Shown here piece after piece: positions 37,194 through 38,632 of a stretch of DNA of 38,632 nt. The translations under genes were made by a program, and so were the position numbers. Within the stretch, counting starts at the first letter, position 1. Each line of letters opens with the position of its first letter. The DNA comes from an uncultured Sporosarcina sp. (lineage in GTDB: Bacteria > Bacillota > Bacilli > Bacillales_A > Planococcaceae), in assembly GCA_948469885.1 (NCBI GenBank), contig CAOKMT010000018.1, forward strand, positions 1 through 38,632, written 5' to 3'. Below the pieces are notes generated by a model. It searched no databases. It saw nothing but the letters and a program-made list of their open reading frames with translations, and was not told the origin of the DNA.

Positions 37194-38632
37194 CGGCTTC
37201 AAGCCTTTCCGTAATCTTTTGCCAAAGTTGACGGTGTGCTTGTACATTCGCTTGCCGATCCGTAAACACTTCAATGATACGTACAGGCTTCTCTTTCGCT
37301 GTCGTCAATACTTCTTCAAACTGTTCAGTACTTCGAACCGCCTTATATTCCGCATCATACATCTTCGCGATATGATCGAATGTCAATCCTGTTGGCGTGC
37401 CAAACAATTCCTCGAAATGCTTACCGGATTCGGCTTGTGGTAAATAAGAGAAAATCCCACCGCCGTCATTATTCATAATGACAATTGTCAAATCCACTTG
37501 ATGGAAACGAGTCACGATAAGGCCATTCACATCATGCAGGAATGATAAATCACCGATTAACAACCATGTAGGACGTTTACGGGCAACTTGAATACCGCAG
37601 GCTGTCGAGACAACTCCATCAATTCCATTCGTTCCTCGATTCGAAAATATCGTAATGTCTTTTTCAGTTTTTCCAAAGTATGTATCTACATCACGAATGG
37701 GCATACTGCTCCCGCTCATCAAGTCACTCCTATGCGGCATATGCCGGAATAACATATGCGCATAGGCACCTTCATCAGATGCACCTTGTACAGCTTCCTC
37801 CGTTACTGCCGTAGCAATGTCATTCGCTTCGATCCAAGCTTGCGTATACGCTGTCTTGGGCTTTTCTATGCGTAATTGCAATAATGCCTCTGGTGAAGAT
37901 TGAATATGATGGGTCACGATACTCAACGGGTCTCTAAACTGTGGAGATTCATCGACCGCAATCATGGTCGCAGGCTTTATTCGTTTCAAAAAAAGCGATA
38001 GCGGTTTGGATACGGGTTGCGCACCAAATCGAATGACGGTATCTGGGATCGCTTTTTGCTGAAATGACTCGCTTTTCAATAAAGCATCGTAACGATCGAT
38101 ACAAAGTGGCACACATTGCGTTGGAACTTGTGATCGTAAATTCGATAACGGATCACATAATACTGGCCAATTCAATGTAGCCGCGAACTGCCAAAATGCA
38201 TCCCGATCTATACTGTTCGGTAATTCACCTGCAATGATCAATCCTTTTTCTGATTGCTGGAGTAGAGCTCCCACTTGCTCAGCAGTTCGTCCATCCAATG
38301 CATTGGATAAAGCTATATATTCTTTGAAAGTCGGTTTTGGCATCTCTATGTCGAAATCAATGAGAAGAGGTTCTCGGAACGGGATATTTAAATGAACCGG
38401 TCCCATTGGCGCGGTCATGGCAACCGATGAAACCCGCTGTATATGACGTTCAAGAAAACTCTCCACGCCTTCATTCTCTTCAGGGAGTGGCAAATCAACA
38501 CTATATTTTACATGATTGCCATATAGCTGAATTTGATCGATCGCTTGCGGCGCCCCCACTTCTCTTAATTCATGAGGCCGATCCGCTGTCATGACAATGA
38601 GCGGTAGACGTGCATAATGCGCTTCTGTCACC
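37186..38632 (-). CDS. menD: SEPHCHC synthase, 5' end cut by the window edge
   Basis: Thiamine-diphosphate enzyme that joins isochorismate and 2-oxoglutarate to give SEPHCHC. About 482 codons are present; family members are near 580, so about 100 N-terminal residues lie outside the window, and the apparent first Met (a GTG) is an internal valine. The visible part begins at the TEAHYARLPLIVMTADRPHE block. The ThDP-binding region LIGDLSFLHDVNGL and MNNDGGGIFSYLP lie near the C-terminus, as in other MenD proteins. The last codons overlap menH by eight bases. Confidence 0.96.
   Translation of the reverse strand, partial: VTEAHYARLPLIVMTADRPHELREVGAPQAIDQIQLYGNHVKYSVDLPLPEENEGVESFLERHIQRVSSVAMTAPMGPVHLNIPFREPLLIDFDIEMPKPTFKEYIALSNALDGRTAEQVGALLQQSEKGLIIAGELPNSIDRDAFWQFAATLNWPVLCDPLSNLRSQVPTQCVPLCIDRYDALLKSESFQQKAIPDTVIRFGAQPVSKPLSLFLKRIKPATMIAVDESPQFRDPLSIVTHHIQSSPEALLQLRIEKPKTAYTQAWIEANDIATAVTEEAVQGASDEGAYAHMLFRHMPHRSDLMSGSSMPIRDVDTYFGKTEKDITIFSNRGTNGIDGVVSTACGIQVARKRPTWLLIGDLSFLHDVNGLIVTRFHQVDLTIVIMNNDGGGIFSYLPQAESGKHFEELFGTPTGLTFDHIAKMYDAEYKAVRSTEQFEEVLTTAKEKPVRIIEVFTDRQANVQAHRQLWQKITERLEADV

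Noticed and set aside
1-38632. CRISPR arrays, tRNA or rRNA genes, intact transposases, prophage
   Set aside because: Looked for regular direct repeats, T-loop GTTCRANNC motifs, rRNA landmarks and transposase-like frames; none found.

Overview
The window is a stretch of a low-to-moderate GC Firmicutes chromosome. It is best placed in the Bacillales and, by inference, close to Planococcaceae such as Sporosarcina. Support comes from strong AGGAGG ribosome binding sites, frequent TTG and GTG starts, S-box and T-box leaders, B. subtilis-type gene families (yndG/H/J, yqxD, bpsAB, ytpA, ytoA, ytmA, ytkD, yjfB, dps, ytjA) and an order on the right side that resembles the B. subtilis ytpA-ytoA-metK-pckA-ytmA-ytkD-dps-ytjA-menEBHD region. 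No rRNA, tRNA, CRISPR array, phage or intact insertion sequence was seen. The taxonomic call is from memory of gene content, not from a search.

Layout. 1-2721: minus-strand operon of an MBL-fold hydrolase, a class I amidotransferase-like hydrolase and an M19 dipeptidase. 2906-7621: plus-strand yndG/yndH/yndJ-like operon, then an unknown 199-residue protein coupled to a TRM11-like methyltransferase. 7622-8155: a gap with a 37-codon ORF, an RNA-like fold and a terminator. 8156-12022: an MHS-family transporter, a 51-residue membrane protein, a TsdA-like diheme cytochrome c, a small charged protein behind a SigB-like promoter, and yqxD. 12299-16760: an LLM flavin monooxygenase, the type III polyketide synthase/methyltransferase pair bpsA-bpsB, and a T-box controlled NhaC-superfamily transporter. 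16846-18742: a decayed thermonuclease fragment, a low-GC GNAT gene and an intact thermonuclease.

18826-24450: katE behind a SigB-like promoter, a VanZ-like gene, a two-gene FluC fluoride channel and a UvrD-type helicase. 24831-26510: a small hydrophilic protein with a forespore-like promoter, a YtpA-like hydrolase that lacks the nucleophile serine, and ytoA. 26592-30060: metK with an S-box riboswitch, divergent from pckA with two CcpN-like boxes. 30103-33907: ytmA, ytkD, an unknown gene, yjfB, dps, ytjA and an orphan zinc-binding lipoprotein with an operator-like palindrome. 34017-38632: menaquinone genes menD (cut by the window edge), menH, menB and menE.

Most of the window is ordinary core and stress-response content. 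The observations most worth checking are the catalytically altered YtpA-like protein, the decayed thermonuclease duplicate, a dispersed intergenic repeat with one copy in the metK leader, the unexplained 7.7-8.08 kb transcript candidate, the T-box transporter, the CcpN boxes, the SigB/SigG-like promoters of small unknown proteins and a terminator placed directly in front of menE.
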